Source: Parcubacteria group bacterium (GTDB taxonomy: Bacteria; Patescibacteria; ABY1; Buchananbacterales; UBA6539). Taken from it: a stretch of DNA of 21,950 nucleotides. Under the pieces are notes generated by a model, which did not search any database, had not been told where the DNA came from, and worked only from the letters and a program-made list of their open reading frames with translations. The translations under genes and the position numbers were made by a program. Shown in pieces: positions 6,422 to 15,348 of this stretch. Position 1 is the first letter of the stretch; every line of letters begins with the position of its first letter. The stretch lies in assembly GCA_002687175.1 (NCBI GenBank), contig NYZP01000006.1:1-21950 (forward strand), given 5' to 3'.

Positions 6422-6690
6422 ATGAAAATGATAACTAGGTATATGTTGTTCTTTGGTGCAATGCCAATGGGTGTAATGATTGTTGTCATGTTTGGACGAG
6501 GGATGTTAGTATTTATGTTCCTTGGTTTTGTACTCCTGGCCTTTATTAAGTATCTGTTGTACTTCTTTCCCCAGTCCAATGATACTGATCTTTATATCCA
6601 GTATCGTTACCCCCACCAGATGCAGAAAGTGTCATTAAATGGCTGGAGAGTGTTGATTTATCTCCCCGTAAAGAAGGGAAGAAGATATGA
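6422..6690 (+). CDS. Small membrane protein, likely frameshifted at a C run
   Basis: The start is well set by AAGGAGG 8 nt upstream. The first 50 residues are strongly hydrophobic and Met-rich, with one or two membrane segments. The uninterrupted frame runs to 6784, but its last part looks non-coding. At CCCCC (6610-6614) a switch of -1 leads to a frame reading PPPDAESVIKWLESVDLSP and ending with TGA at 6688-6690, which overlaps the ATG of the next small gene as ATGA. The joined product would be about 89 aa: membrane anchor plus short cytoplasmic tail. The gene could be broken, read by programmed slippage, or carry an assembly error. No function is recognised. If no shift occurs, the product is the 120-aa protein ending at 6784. 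Confidence 0.5.
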
Positions 6691-6776
6691 AAAAGGTCGA
6701 TTGGACTACAGTGGGACTGGTAATTGCCATACTGGCTATCATAGCAGCTATTGTCATACCTCAAATACTGAGATAG
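6687..6776 (+). CDS. Single-span membrane miniprotein, 29 aa
   Basis: The product is MKKVDWTTVGLVIAILAI followed by more Ala/Ile/Val and ending IPQILR: a short positive N-terminus, one transmembrane helix (about 8-26) and a basic end. Its ATG overlaps the TGA of the shifted frame of the preceding gene (ATGA), which suggests translational coupling. A GGGAAG stretch lies upstream. A bidirectional terminator follows at 6829. Function unknown; the pattern of a two-gene membrane unit is inference. Confidence 0.5.
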   Translation: MKKVDWTTVGLVIAILAIIAAIVIPQILR

Positions 6777-6822
6777 CCAACTAAACTTTACGTGAACGTC
6801 GTGCCTAGCGTTTTTAAGAGAA

Positions 6823-6860
6823 TCAAAAAAGCCCTGACTTTTGGTCACGGCTTCTTTTTT
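6823..6860. terminator. Bidirectional terminator between the membrane genes and recA
   Basis: A stem (about 6829-6838/6843-6853, one internal mismatch) has a run of A on the left and T on the right, so it can end both the rightward small membrane genes and the leftward ftsK-rodZ-recA transcript. It lies 13 bp beyond the recA stop. Confidence 0.75.
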
Positions 6861-6865
6861 TAAAT

Positions 6866-7915
6866 CTATTTTTCTTTCTTTTCTGGATTTTCGCCGACTT
6901 TTACTTTTTCCCAAACTTGCTTCTTGATAGCCTCTATCATTTTTTTATTCTCTCGTAAGAAAGTCTTGGCATTCTCTCGACCAACTCCCAATTTTTCTTC
7001 AGCAAAACTGTAGCTATTACCTGATTTATTAACCACTCCGTAAGCCACACCTGCGTCCAAAGCATCACCAGCGATAGAAATGCCTTCATTGTACATGATG
7101 TCAAACTCACAAGTCTGAAACGGCGGAGCTACTTTATTTTTTACAATTTTAGATTTAACTCGATTACCAATTACTTTATCACCTTGTTTAATTTGGGCTG
7201 AACGACGGACTTCAATTCGAACTGAAGAATAAAATTTTAGAGCCGTGCCACCAGTAGTGGTTTCCGGATTTCCAAAAAATACACCGATCCTCATTCTAAC
7301 CTGATTAATAAAAATAACCATCGTATTACTCTTGGCCACAATACCGGCTAATTTACGGAGAGCCTGGCTCATCAGTCTGGCCTGAAGTCCCATATGGCTA
7401 TCACCCATGTCTCCTTCAATCTCTTTTTTCGGCGTTAAAGCGGCTACTGAATCAACAATTACCACATCAACACCGCTTGACCTAACTAAAGTTTCTACAA
7501 TTTCTAAAGCTTGCTCACCAGTGTCAGGCTGGGAGATTAATAGTTCATTAATATTAACACCTATTTTTTTGGCATAATCCGGATCTAAGGCATGCTCGGC
7601 ATCAACAAAAGCAGCAATACCTCCCTGTTTTTGAACTTCAGCCACAATGTGCTGGGTTAAAGTAGTTTTACCAGAAGCCTCCGGGCCAAAAACCTCAATA
7701 ATCCGACCGCGTGGAACTCCACCAACTCCTAGAGCAATATCTAAAGAAAGACAGCCGGTTGATACCGCCGCGATCTCCATCTTCTTGGCCTCACCAAGTT
7801 TCATAATTGAACCATCACCAAATCTTTCTTTGATCTGTTCCATTGCCTGTTGGGCTGCTTTTAATCTTTCGGATATCTCGGGTGCGCTAGTTGATTTATC
7901 ATCTTTTTTTGCCAT
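6866..7915 (-). CDS. recA: Recombinase RecA
   Basis: RecA forms ATP-dependent filaments on single-stranded DNA for homologous recombination and SOS induction. At 349 aa it is of normal length. Walker A GPEASGKT is at 77-84, the catalytic Glu in FVDAEHALDP is at 107, Walker B VVIVDS at 151-156, DNA-binding loop L1 around 165-178, and L2 with GNPETTTGG at about 215-223. Loop L2 carries Phe at GVFFGN where Met is common. The basic C-terminus replaces the acidic tail of E. coli RecA. It is the last gene of the leftward ftsK-rodZ-like-recA operon, 17 bp after the previous stop. No SD and no SOS box were recognised. Confidence 0.97.
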   Translation of the reverse strand: MAKKDDKSTSAPEISERLKAAQQAMEQIKERFGDGSIMKLGEAKKMEIAAVSTGCLSLDIALGVGGVPRGRIIEVFGPEASGKTTLTQHIVAEVQKQGGIAAFVDAEHALDPDYAKKIGVNINELLISQPDTGEQALEIVETLVRSSGVDVVIVDSVAALTPKKEIEGDMGDSHMGLQARLMSQALRKLAGIVAKSNTMVIFINQVRMRIGVFFGNPETTTGGTALKFYSSVRIEVRRSAQIKQGDKVIGNRVKSKIVKNKVAPPFQTCEFDIMYNEGISIAGDALDAGVAYGVVNKSGNSYSFAEEKLGVGRENAKTFLRENKKMIEAIKKQVWEKVKVGENPEKKEK

Positions 7916-7932
7916 AAATCATTTCTGATTAA

Positions 7933-8634
7933 TTAATTATTTTCTCCCTCCTGATTAATTACTACTACTTGAATATACTCTTTGGTTTCCTTACCATGCC
8001 TAGTCTCCGCCCTGAGTTCAATGATATTAGACCCAGCGTGTAAATCAATGATTTCACTAAATTGACCTTCGTCGTTGGCTAATATTTGTTGGCCGTTAAT
8101 TTCCAAAGTAACTTCTGGTTCAGTTTGCCCTTTAACTTCAATAAAATTTTCCTCAGTTACAAAATTATTAGCTGGGCTCGAAATTATTAAGGTTGGTTCT
8201 CTGACAATTGATTTAAATTTAAAGCCTAAATAAGTTAGGCAAGCCAGAGCCAAAAGTCCAATTATAATTCCCCTCACTATCTTTGGAGTGACCACCAAGT
8301 TGAATGAAGAAATTCTAGCAACCGGTTTATTAAAATCATTTTTTGAATCTTTTTTTGTTTTATTATAAACTTTTTGTTCACTTTGGTAGTGAGCTAAATA
8401 ATCGTCACAATTCTCTCCCAAAAATGTTGAATAAACTTTTAAAAAACTTTTAGTATACACCTCACCAGGCAACTTTTCAAATTGTCCTGCTTCTATGGCC
8501 TCTAAATATTTAGGTGAAATACTGGTCTGTTTAGACACTTCCGCTAAACTGATACCGGTTTCTAGACGACAATTTTTTAATCTTTCACCTAAGCTAGGGG
8601 GATTAGAAATTTCTTTAGTTTTAAAGCCAACCAT
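7933..8634 (-). CDS. RodZ-like protein: HTH, one membrane span, Ig-like domain
   Basis: RodZ-type proteins link the cytoskeleton to wall synthesis. The protein is 233 aa. A cytoplasmic HTH_25-type helix-turn-helix spans about 14-80 (LGERLKNCRLETGISLAEVS, SPKYLEAIEAGQFEKLPGEV, YTKSFLKVYSTFLG), a basic linker follows, then a transmembrane helix at about 121-139. The outer part (148-225) is a beta-rich domain of the glucodextranase-B/bacterial Ig type, as found in CPR RodZ-like proteins, instead of the usual RodZ C-terminal domain. It lies 14 bp after ftsK and 17 bp before recA, so the three are likely one operon. HTH and span are clear; the RodZ role is inferred. Confidence 0.8.
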   Translation of the reverse strand: MVGFKTKEISNPPSLGERLKNCRLETGISLAEVSKQTSISPKYLEAIEAGQFEKLPGEVYTKSFLKVYSTFLGENCDDYLAHYQSEQKVYNKTKKDSKNDFNKPVARISSFNLVVTPKIVRGIIIGLLALACLTYLGFKFKSIVREPTLIISSPANNFVTEENFIEVKGQTEPEVTLEINGQQILANDEGQFSEIIDLHAGSNIIELRAETRHGKETKEYIQVVVINQEGENN

Positions 8635-8648
8635 AATTTTAACAACTT

Positions 8649-11111
8649 CTAAGATTTCTCCTCTTCTTCGTCTTCCTCCTCTTCTTCGAGATAATCTGAG
8701 GTCTCTTCTTCTGTATCATCATCTTCCTTTTCGTCTTCTTCATCTTCGGTCTCTTCCTCTTCTTCGAGATAATCTGAGGTCTCTTCTTCTTCCTCAACTT
8801 CACTTAGCATAGCTTCAGCCTCATCAGCTACTGGTGGGTCTTTTATTGTATCAAGTTCTAAACTATTTATCAATACTTCTCTTGGCTTAGCACCTTCACC
8901 AGGACCAATAACACCTTGTTCTTCAAGTAAATCAAGGATTCGAGCTGCTCGAGCATAACCAACTCTTAAGCGCCGTTGAAGTAATGAAGCCGAAGCTTTT
9001 TTTGCCCTTACAATAACTTCTTTAGCCTCATTCAGTAAAGGGTCACCTTCACTATCATCCATTGATGGTATACTAGTTCCTGCTCCCTGCTGTTTTTCTA
9101 CAACTTCTTCAATATATTCTGGTTCGGCTTGACCTTTAAGATGATTAGTTACTCTTTTTATTTCATCATCAGAGGCAAAAGCTCCCTGAAGTCTTTTTGG
9201 TTTAGAAATTTCTGCTGATAAATAGAGCATATCTCCACGGCCTAACAATTTTTCAGCTCCAGCCATATCTAAAATGGTTCGTGAATCACCCAAGGAAGCC
9301 ACGGAAAATGCAACCCGAGAAGTTATATTAGCTTTAATTAATCCGGTTAAAACGTCAACTGATGGACGCTGAGTGGCTAAAATTAAATGTATACCAACTG
9401 CCCTAGCCATTTGTGATAACGAAATAATTGCCGCCTCTACTTCTGGTCCGGAAGCGGCCATTAAATCTGCCAATTCGTCAATAATAATTACAATATAGGG
9501 TAACTTATTTTCATGATCATTATTGAAGGAAGCAATATTACGATGGTGTGATTTTGACAATAAATCAAATCGCTTTTCCATCTCTTTAATTGACCAACGA
9601 AGTGCATTAATTGTTTTTTTAACATCGGTAATAACCGGCGTTAGTAGATGAGGAATATTATTATAAATTGGTAACTCAACTCTTTTGGGGTCTACCATAA
9701 TAAACTTCAGTTGGCCCGGTCCATTTTGATACAGCAACGTTAAAATAATTGAGTTAACGCAAACACTTTTTCCAGAATTAGTTGCCCCGGCAATTAACAA
9801 GTGAGGCATTTTGTCCAGAGCCGCCAACCACGGTTTACCCATAACATCCTTACCTAAAGAAACTACTAAATTTGATTTCCGGTTAACAAACTGTTCACTT
9901 TCCAAGATTCCTTTCAGCGGCACAATGGCAGTGGACTGATTAGGAACCTCGACCCCTACCAAAGCTTTGCCCGGAATTGGTGCCTCTATTCTAATTGGAT
10001 GTGCCGCTAAGGCCAAGGCTAAATTATCACTTAAAGAAGTAATGCGTGACAGTTTTACACCTTCAGCCGGCTTGATGGTATATTGAGTAACCGTCGGACC
10101 AACTTGGGCTTCTCCCATCTCCACTCTGATTCCAAAATTTTGTAAGGTTTTTTGGATGATCATTTTGTTGGCTTTGATGTCACCACCATTAGGGGTAGTG
10201 GTTTTGCCATCTAGAAGATCAAGTGGTAAATCAATTTTTACCTGCTTAAATCTGGTCACGCTTAAATCCAGTTCATTTTTCTCATTGTCTTCCACATCCT
10301 CATCATCAAAGTCAGCTGAGTCCTCATCATCAGCGTCATCATTGTCTTGATCATCTTGCTCACCACCAGATTGTTCCACCCCAACATCTTTCTGAGAAAA
10401 ATCTAATTCTTCCACATCCTCATCTTCGTCATCATAATTATCATCATTTACCCGTTCACGATCAGCTTGCACTTTCTTAACTTTTCGCTCAAAAAAATAA
10501 TTTTTTAGTTTACCAATAAAGGGTAACCCTGAATCTTCCGTGTCTGCGTCTTCATCTGAATCTTCATCCGCATCTTTTTGAAAAAGTTTTAAAAATGAAT
10601 GTTCAAACAGCAGAATGGAGCCAATAGCTGTCAAGGTTAATAATATTAAAACCGATGCCCAAAAACCCATTAATTTTAAAGATAGCCAAGCCAGCAGTAC
10701 GCCACTATAACCACCACCTAGGCCAGCTCGGGCGGCGGAGAATAAATCAGTCTGATGAAACAATAAATGGATTAAACCATTGAAACTAAAAATAAAAATA
10801 ATTAAACCAAAAGCGTTAATCGTCCGAAAGCCATACTTCATTGGCCGCATTAAAAAATAACCCACCATTATCAAAGCTAACGGTAGGTACCATCGAGCAA
10901 CACCAAATAATAATTTTAACAAACTATTGAGATAAACCCCTAAGGTTCCCGCATTATTAAATAAACTTAAAATTGCAAAAAAACTAAATGCCAGCAAAGC
11001 CACAACGGTAATTACTCTTTTAGTCTCGCCGGACATTTCAAAATCTGGTCGGCCTATATCTAGATCACGTAGACTTTTAATTCTCTTGATTTTTCGTCTT
11101 TTTCTTGCCAT
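8649..11111 (-). CDS. ftsK: DNA translocase FtsK/SpoIIIE
   Basis: This ATP-driven double-stranded DNA pump clears and resolves chromosomes at the division septum. The protein is 820 aa. It has a basic N-terminus, four or five membrane spans (about 33-51, 63-88, 98-118 and 133-168), an acidic Asp/Glu-rich linker (about 180-285), and the alpha/beta motor with Walker A GATNSGKS at 442-449 and Walker B VIIIDE at 541-546, then QRPS at 581-584. The gamma winged helix (about 690-750), which in the family reads orienting DNA sequences, is present. Unusually, a further 55-residue, almost purely acidic tail follows, with two copies of EEETSDYLEEEEE. No SD lies before the ATG; the leader can fold over it. 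Confidence 0.95.
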   Translation of the reverse strand: MARKRRKIKRIKSLRDLDIGRPDFEMSGETKRVITVVALLAFSFFAILSLFNNAGTLGVYLNSLLKLLFGVARWYLPLALIMVGYFLMRPMKYGFRTINAFGLIIFIFSFNGLIHLLFHQTDLFSAARAGLGGGYSGVLLAWLSLKLMGFWASVLILLTLTAIGSILLFEHSFLKLFQKDADEDSDEDADTEDSGLPFIGKLKNYFFERKVKKVQADRERVNDDNYDDEDEDVEELDFSQKDVGVEQSGGEQDDQDNDDADDEDSADFDDEDVEDNEKNELDLSVTRFKQVKIDLPLDLLDGKTTTPNGGDIKANKMIIQKTLQNFGIRVEMGEAQVGPTVTQYTIKPAEGVKLSRITSLSDNLALALAAHPIRIEAPIPGKALVGVEVPNQSTAIVPLKGILESEQFVNRKSNLVVSLGKDVMGKPWLAALDKMPHLLIAGATNSGKSVCVNSIILTLLYQNGPGQLKFIMVDPKRVELPIYNNIPHLLTPVITDVKKTINALRWSIKEMEKRFDLLSKSHHRNIASFNNDHENKLPYIVIIIDELADLMAASGPEVEAAIISLSQMARAVGIHLILATQRPSVDVLTGLIKANITSRVAFSVASLGDSRTILDMAGAEKLLGRGDMLYLSAEISKPKRLQGAFASDDEIKRVTNHLKGQAEPEYIEEVVEKQQGAGTSIPSMDDSEGDPLLNEAKEVIVRAKKASASLLQRRLRVGYARAARILDLLEEQGVIGPGEGAKPREVLINSLELDTIKDPPVADEAEAMLSEVEEEEETSDYLEEEEETEDEEDEKEDDDTEEETSDYLEEEEEDEEEEKS
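8677..8790. repeat. 36-bp direct repeat in the ftsK 3' end
   Basis: Two identical 36-bp copies (8677-8712 and 8755-8790), offset by 78 bp (26 codons), encode the repeated TSDYL-containing acidic motif of the FtsK tail. The identity at DNA level suggests recent duplication, and slippage there could change the tail length. Confidence 0.85.
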
Positions 11112-11249
11112 ACCCGGTAGTAGAACTTTGATCTATTGCGAGTAGCAGATCAAAATTATTAGTTAATATGATGTTGCAATAAATTATGCCAGGTAGCAAC
11201 TTTTGTCGCCTTCGGAGGCCTATCAAAGTTTCACTACCGGGCATAGAAT
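11109..11249 (-). promoter_or_regulatory. Switch-like structured leader of ftsK
   Basis: On the RNA, segment X (11243-11222) can pair with Y (11196-11187, 9 of 10 bp, plus further pairs toward the loop) in a local hairpin capped by GCCT/AGGC. X can instead pair with Z (11132-11111), 21 of 22 positions counting two G-U, and Z ends on the A of the ftsK start codon. Z can also form a local 8-9 bp hairpin with W (11155-11147). So X-Y plus W-Z leaves the start open, and X-Z closes it. Pairing is seen in the sequence; a regulatory role is inference. Confidence 0.6.
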
Positions 11250-11255
11250 GAATAT

Positions 11256-11284
11256 ATTTTAACACAAAAATTAACATGTGTTAA
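11256..11284 (-). promoter_or_regulatory. Promoter of the ftsK-rodZ-recA operon
   Basis: On the minus strand TTAACA (11284-11279), 17 bp, TAAAAT (11261-11256): five of six matches in each box. The predicted start at about 11249 places segment X of the leader at the very 5' end of the RNA. Confidence 0.7.
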
Positions 11285-11290
11285 ACATAA

Positions 11291-11324
11291 AGCGTCCCCC
11301 ACTTTTTAAAAAGTGGGGGACGCT
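11291..11324. terminator. Perfect 34-bp palindrome after rpoC
   Basis: Arms 11291-11307 and 11308-11324 are perfectly complementary, with a GTCCCCCAC core and an A/T-rich centre. The RNA hairpin would be very stable. It lies 60 bp after the rpoC stop and just before the ftsK promoter. The tract after it is only moderately T-rich, so it is likely, not certainly, the rpoBC terminator. Confidence 0.7.
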
Positions 11325-11383
11325 ATGTTGATCTGTCAAAGTTATTATCTTGTCGATGGGTTATATAACGGAACGTAGAGTAT

Positions 11384-14300
11384 TTATTCTTGTTTTTCCT
11401 TTATTTTATAACCCGTACCGGCCGGAATTAAACGACCAATAATCACATTTTCTTTAAGGCCACGCAGTTCATCAATTCTTCCTTCAACAGCGGCATTAAT
11501 TAAAACTCGAGAAGTTTCTTGAAATGAAGCAGCTGACAGAAAACTAGAAGTTGATAAAGATACTTTTGAAATACCAAGTAATAGCTCTTCAACTTCCGCC
11601 AACTGGCCACCACTTTCCTTGGCAATATCATTTGCTTCATGCAATTCATTAAGCTCAATCCTTTGTCCAGCTAAAAGTGCCGTACCATTACTCTCTTTTA
11701 CTAGTACTCGGGAAAACATTTGTTTAACGATCAATTCAATATGTCGATTATCAAGTTTTTGTCCCTGAGATGCATAAATTGATTGAATTTCATCAATAAT
11801 ATATCGCTGCGTTTCATCACGTCCTTGAAGGTGATAAATTTGTTTTAAATCCAAACTACCGTTAGTTAAGACTGTACCTTTAGTAACCAAGTCACCGTCG
11901 GACACTAATATATGAAACTCTGGAGAAATTTGATAAACATCAACCTGCTTTTCTGTAATTTCAACTGTAATTTTTTCTTTATCAATTTTAACAGTGCCAT
12001 CACGTTTGGCCAAAACTTTTTCACCATCACTGTTATGGTAGAGAAGATCACCCTTTTTAACTTTTTGCTTATTTTTAATGTCTATATTTTCTTTACCTTT
12101 AGCTTTGGAATCCTTATTGAGTGGATAAATATCTTGATCTAAATCTTCATGAATAATTTGTACTTTTTTTGAACGAGTAGCTTTGGCGTCCTCTTTACTT
12201 GGTTCTTCTATTTTAACTACACCATCGGCTTCAGCGATAAATGCTCGATGCTTTGGTGGACGAACTTCGAAAATTTCTTCAACCCGTGGCAAACCTTGGG
12301 TAATATCAAGACCAGCCACGCCACCGGTATGGAAGGTTCTCATAGTTAACTGGGTTCCTGGTTCACCGATACTCTGGGCAGCCATGATACCAACCGCTGT
12401 ACCCATGGCCACAGACTTATTGTAAGCTAAATCCCAACCATAACACTTTTGACAAACTCCCCGCCGAGAATTACAAGTAATAACCGAGTAGACTTTGATT
12501 TCTGGCAAGTCTATTTTTTTTAGTTCCACAACAGCAGTTGAATCAACAACACTACCTTTTTTAGCCACTACCGCTTTTGTTTTAGGGTCAACAATTTTAT
12601 CCACCAAAAATCTACCTTTAATTCGATCGATTAAATTTAAATTAATTGCTTCACTATCTTTTTTAGTCAAAGTTACTCCATCAGAAGTTCCACAATCTTT
12701 ATCAACGATAATAATATCTTGTGAAACGTCAATTAGTCGTCTGGTTAAATAACCAGCATTAGCCGTTCTTAAAGCAGTGTCAGAAAGTCCTTTTCGAGCA
12801 CCGTGGGTTGAAATAAAAAATTCTAACACGTCAAAACCTTCTTTAAAATTTCCCTTAACTGGTAGTTCAATAATTTCACCAGATGGATTAGTTACTAACC
12901 CCTTCATACCAACAATTTGAATTAACTGACTCCAACTACCACGAGCGCCAGATTCAACCATAGTATAAATTGGTCCAGAAGAATCAAGACCGATTTGAGA
13001 TTTTTGAACAATTCGTTCCTTGGCGTTCATCCAAATTTCAATAATTTTAGTATGACGCTCACTTTCAGTTAATAAACCGGAACTGTATTGATTTTCCACT
13101 TCTTCAATTTCCTGCTCTCCCTGTTTAATGATTTCTTCTTTTTCTTTAATCTTTGGCACATCATCCATCCCCCAAGAATAACCAGAGTGAGTTAGATACT
13201 TTAAGCCTAGAAGTTTTATTTTATCAAGCAAATCAGCGACTTTGGCATCATCATATTTCTCTAAAAATTCTGAAATAATGCGACGCAGTTCTTTACTGTC
13301 GATAATAGCATTTTGAAATGGATAATCGTCAAATAACACTTGGTTAAATAAAATTCTACCAACTGATGTTTCTACGATTTTATCTTTGACCCCAGACAGT
13401 TTCATTTTTTTCTCTAACCAATCACTTGATCGAACTTTAATTTTTTGCTGAATTTTTATGTGCTTTAAATTATAGGCCAAAATAGCTTCGTCAATGCTGG
13501 AAAAAACTTTAACTGCTTGAGACTCATCACCAACATACATCGTTAAGTAATAACAACCCCAGACCATGTCTTTGGTTGGTCGAGCTACTGGATCACCGGT
13601 GGCTGGCTTTAAAAGATTTTTTGAAGACAGCATTAAATTTTCCGCTTCCCACTTTGCTTTTTCAGTCAATGGTACATGAACCGCCATTTGATCCCCATCA
13701 AAATCTGCATTAAAAGCTTCGCAAACCATTGGATGAACCTGAATCGCCTTACCTTCAATTAAGGTTGGCTTAAAAGCCTGTATTCCTAAACGATGAAGGG
13801 TCGGCGCACGATTAAGTAAGACGTGAGCGTCTTTAACAATATTTTCTAAAATGTCCCAAACTTCATTTCGTCCACTATCAATAAAACGATTGGCACTTCT
13901 AACATTATGAACGTATTCCTGTTCAATCAGCTTACTGATGACGAAAGGTTTAAATAGCTCTAAAGCCATTCGTTTAGGTAAGCCACATTGTGATAGTTTA
14001 AGTTTTGGTCCAACCACAATAACACTTCGGCCAGAATAGTCGATTCGTTTACCTAATAAATTTTGTCGAAATCGACCCTGTTTTCCTTTTAAAATATCGG
14101 CTAGAGATTTAAGCATTCGTTTCTGACCAGTTGAAGCCACTACAGTTTTTCCGTGCCGTGCTGAATTATCAATCAAAGCATCAACGGCTTCTTGGAGCAT
14201 TCTTTTTTCGTTACGAGCAATAACTTCCGGAGCATTTAATTCCTGAAGTTGTTTAAGTCGATTATTTCGATTAATAATACGACGATATAAATCATTAAGA

Positions 14301-15319
14301 TCAGAGGTAGCAAAACGACCGCCATCCAATGGTACCATTGGTCTTAGCTCTGGCGGAATAACTGGTACTACATTTAAAATCATCCACTCCGGTCTAATCT
14401 TAGTTTTTTGAAAACTTTTAGCCAATCGTAACCGTTTTTCAAATTTTTCTTTTTGTGGCTCATGACTATTTTTAACTTCCAACTCAAGCTCAGTCACTAA
14501 TTTATCCAGGTTAATCTCCTTTAATAAACTGTGAACTGCTTCAGCGCCAATTCCAGCGTCAAAAATATGACCATACTTTAAAGATAAATCTTGATAAATA
14601 TGCTCGGAAATTATTCTTAACGGTTTTATGTCTTTAAGCTCTTGTTCAGCCAAACGAAGAATTTGTTCTAATTCTTTGACTTTTTCTTTTTTTGAATTCT
14701 CCAGAGCTGAAGTATCTTTTTCCGAATCATTTTTAGCAGTTTTTGATTTGGCATCTCCGTCAACTACTTTATTCTGTCCAGCTTGAGATTTGACTAGATT
14801 CAATTGATTATCAAAATCGGCTTCGATTCTTTTCTTTTTAGCTTTAAACTCTAATTTAATTTGTTCTAAAGTTTGCTTCTTCAAATCTTCATCAACTTCC
14901 GTAATAATAAAATCTGCAAAATAAATAACTTTTTCTAAAGATTGAGGAGATAAATTTAAAATTAAACCAATCTTTGAAGGAACTCCTCGTAAAAACCAAA
15001 TATGTGAAGCCGGGGCCGCCAATTTAATATGACCCATTCTTTCCCGTCTAACAATTGATCTAGTTACTTCCACGCCACACTTATCACAGACAATACCTTT
15101 ATAGCGAATTTTTTTATACTTACCACAATAACACTCCCAATCTTTTGAGGGGCCAAAAATCTTTTCACAAAACAAACCATCTTTCTCTGGTTTTTGAGTT
15201 CGATAGTTTATGGTTTCTGGCTTAATTACTTCACCATGCGACCACTTATTAATCTGGTCTGGTGAAGCAAGACTTAGCCTCAGGGCGTCAAAATCAATTA
15301 TTTTTTTCTCTTCGTTCAT
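11384..15319 (-). CDS. rpoC: RNA polymerase subunit beta'
   Basis: This is the large catalytic subunit, 1311 aa. The first zinc site is C63, C65, C78, C81 (CYCGKYKK...CDKC). The active-site loop NADFDGDQM at 537-545 holds the three Asp that bind catalytic magnesium. The bridge-helix/trigger-loop region is present (KGLSDTALRTANAGYLTRRL), and the second zinc site is formed by the Cys of DKDCGTSDG and CNSRRGVCQKC. IGEPGTQLTMRTFHTGG is intact. A Lys/Glu-rich helical insertion lies at about 150-230 in the clamp region. The C-terminus (GRLIPAGTGYKIK) is complete. The gene follows rpoB by 29 bp and has no SD. Confidence 0.98.
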   Translation of the reverse strand: MNEEKKIIDFDALRLSLASPDQINKWSHGEVIKPETINYRTQKPEKDGLFCEKIFGPSKDWECYCGKYKKIRYKGIVCDKCGVEVTRSIVRRERMGHIKLAAPASHIWFLRGVPSKIGLILNLSPQSLEKVIYFADFIITEVDEDLKKQTLEQIKLEFKAKKKRIEADFDNQLNLVKSQAGQNKVVDGDAKSKTAKNDSEKDTSALENSKKEKVKELEQILRLAEQELKDIKPLRIISEHIYQDLSLKYGHIFDAGIGAEAVHSLLKEINLDKLVTELELEVKNSHEPQKEKFEKRLRLAKSFQKTKIRPEWMILNVVPVIPPELRPMVPLDGGRFATSDLNDLYRRIINRNNRLKQLQELNAPEVIARNEKRMLQEAVDALIDNSARHGKTVVASTGQKRMLKSLADILKGKQGRFRQNLLGKRIDYSGRSVIVVGPKLKLSQCGLPKRMALELFKPFVISKLIEQEYVHNVRSANRFIDSGRNEVWDILENIVKDAHVLLNRAPTLHRLGIQAFKPTLIEGKAIQVHPMVCEAFNADFDGDQMAVHVPLTEKAKWEAENLMLSSKNLLKPATGDPVARPTKDMVWGCYYLTMYVGDESQAVKVFSSIDEAILAYNLKHIKIQQKIKVRSSDWLEKKMKLSGVKDKIVETSVGRILFNQVLFDDYPFQNAIIDSKELRRIISEFLEKYDDAKVADLLDKIKLLGLKYLTHSGYSWGMDDVPKIKEKEEIIKQGEQEIEEVENQYSSGLLTESERHTKIIEIWMNAKERIVQKSQIGLDSSGPIYTMVESGARGSWSQLIQIVGMKGLVTNPSGEIIELPVKGNFKEGFDVLEFFISTHGARKGLSDTALRTANAGYLTRRLIDVSQDIIIVDKDCGTSDGVTLTKKDSEAINLNLIDRIKGRFLVDKIVDPKTKAVVAKKGSVVDSTAVVELKKIDLPEIKVYSVITCNSRRGVCQKCYGWDLAYNKSVAMGTAVGIMAAQSIGEPGTQLTMRTFHTGGVAGLDITQGLPRVEEIFEVRPPKHRAFIAEADGVVKIEEPSKEDAKATRSKKVQIIHEDLDQDIYPLNKDSKAKGKENIDIKNKQKVKKGDLLYHNSDGEKVLAKRDGTVKIDKEKITVEITEKQVDVYQISPEFHILVSDGDLVTKGTVLTNGSLDLKQIYHLQGRDETQRYIIDEIQSIYASQGQKLDNRHIELIVKQMFSRVLVKESNGTALLAGQRIELNELHEANDIAKESGGQLAEVEELLLGISKVSLSTSSFLSAASFQETSRVLINAAVEGRIDELRGLKENVIIGRLIPAGTGYKIKEKQE

Positions 15320-15348
15320 GTTTTAAGTGATAAAATATTTATCTAACT

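Noticed and set aside
6546..6914. 122-aa minus-strand frame overlapping the recA end
   Set aside because: Crosses the bidirectional terminator and the recA stop in another frame; its sequence is a shadow of recA and the membrane genes.
10156..10350. Ser-rich 64-aa plus-strand frame within ftsK
   Set aside because: Antisense of the Asp/Glu-rich linker, which always reads as Ser/Leu-rich on the other strand.
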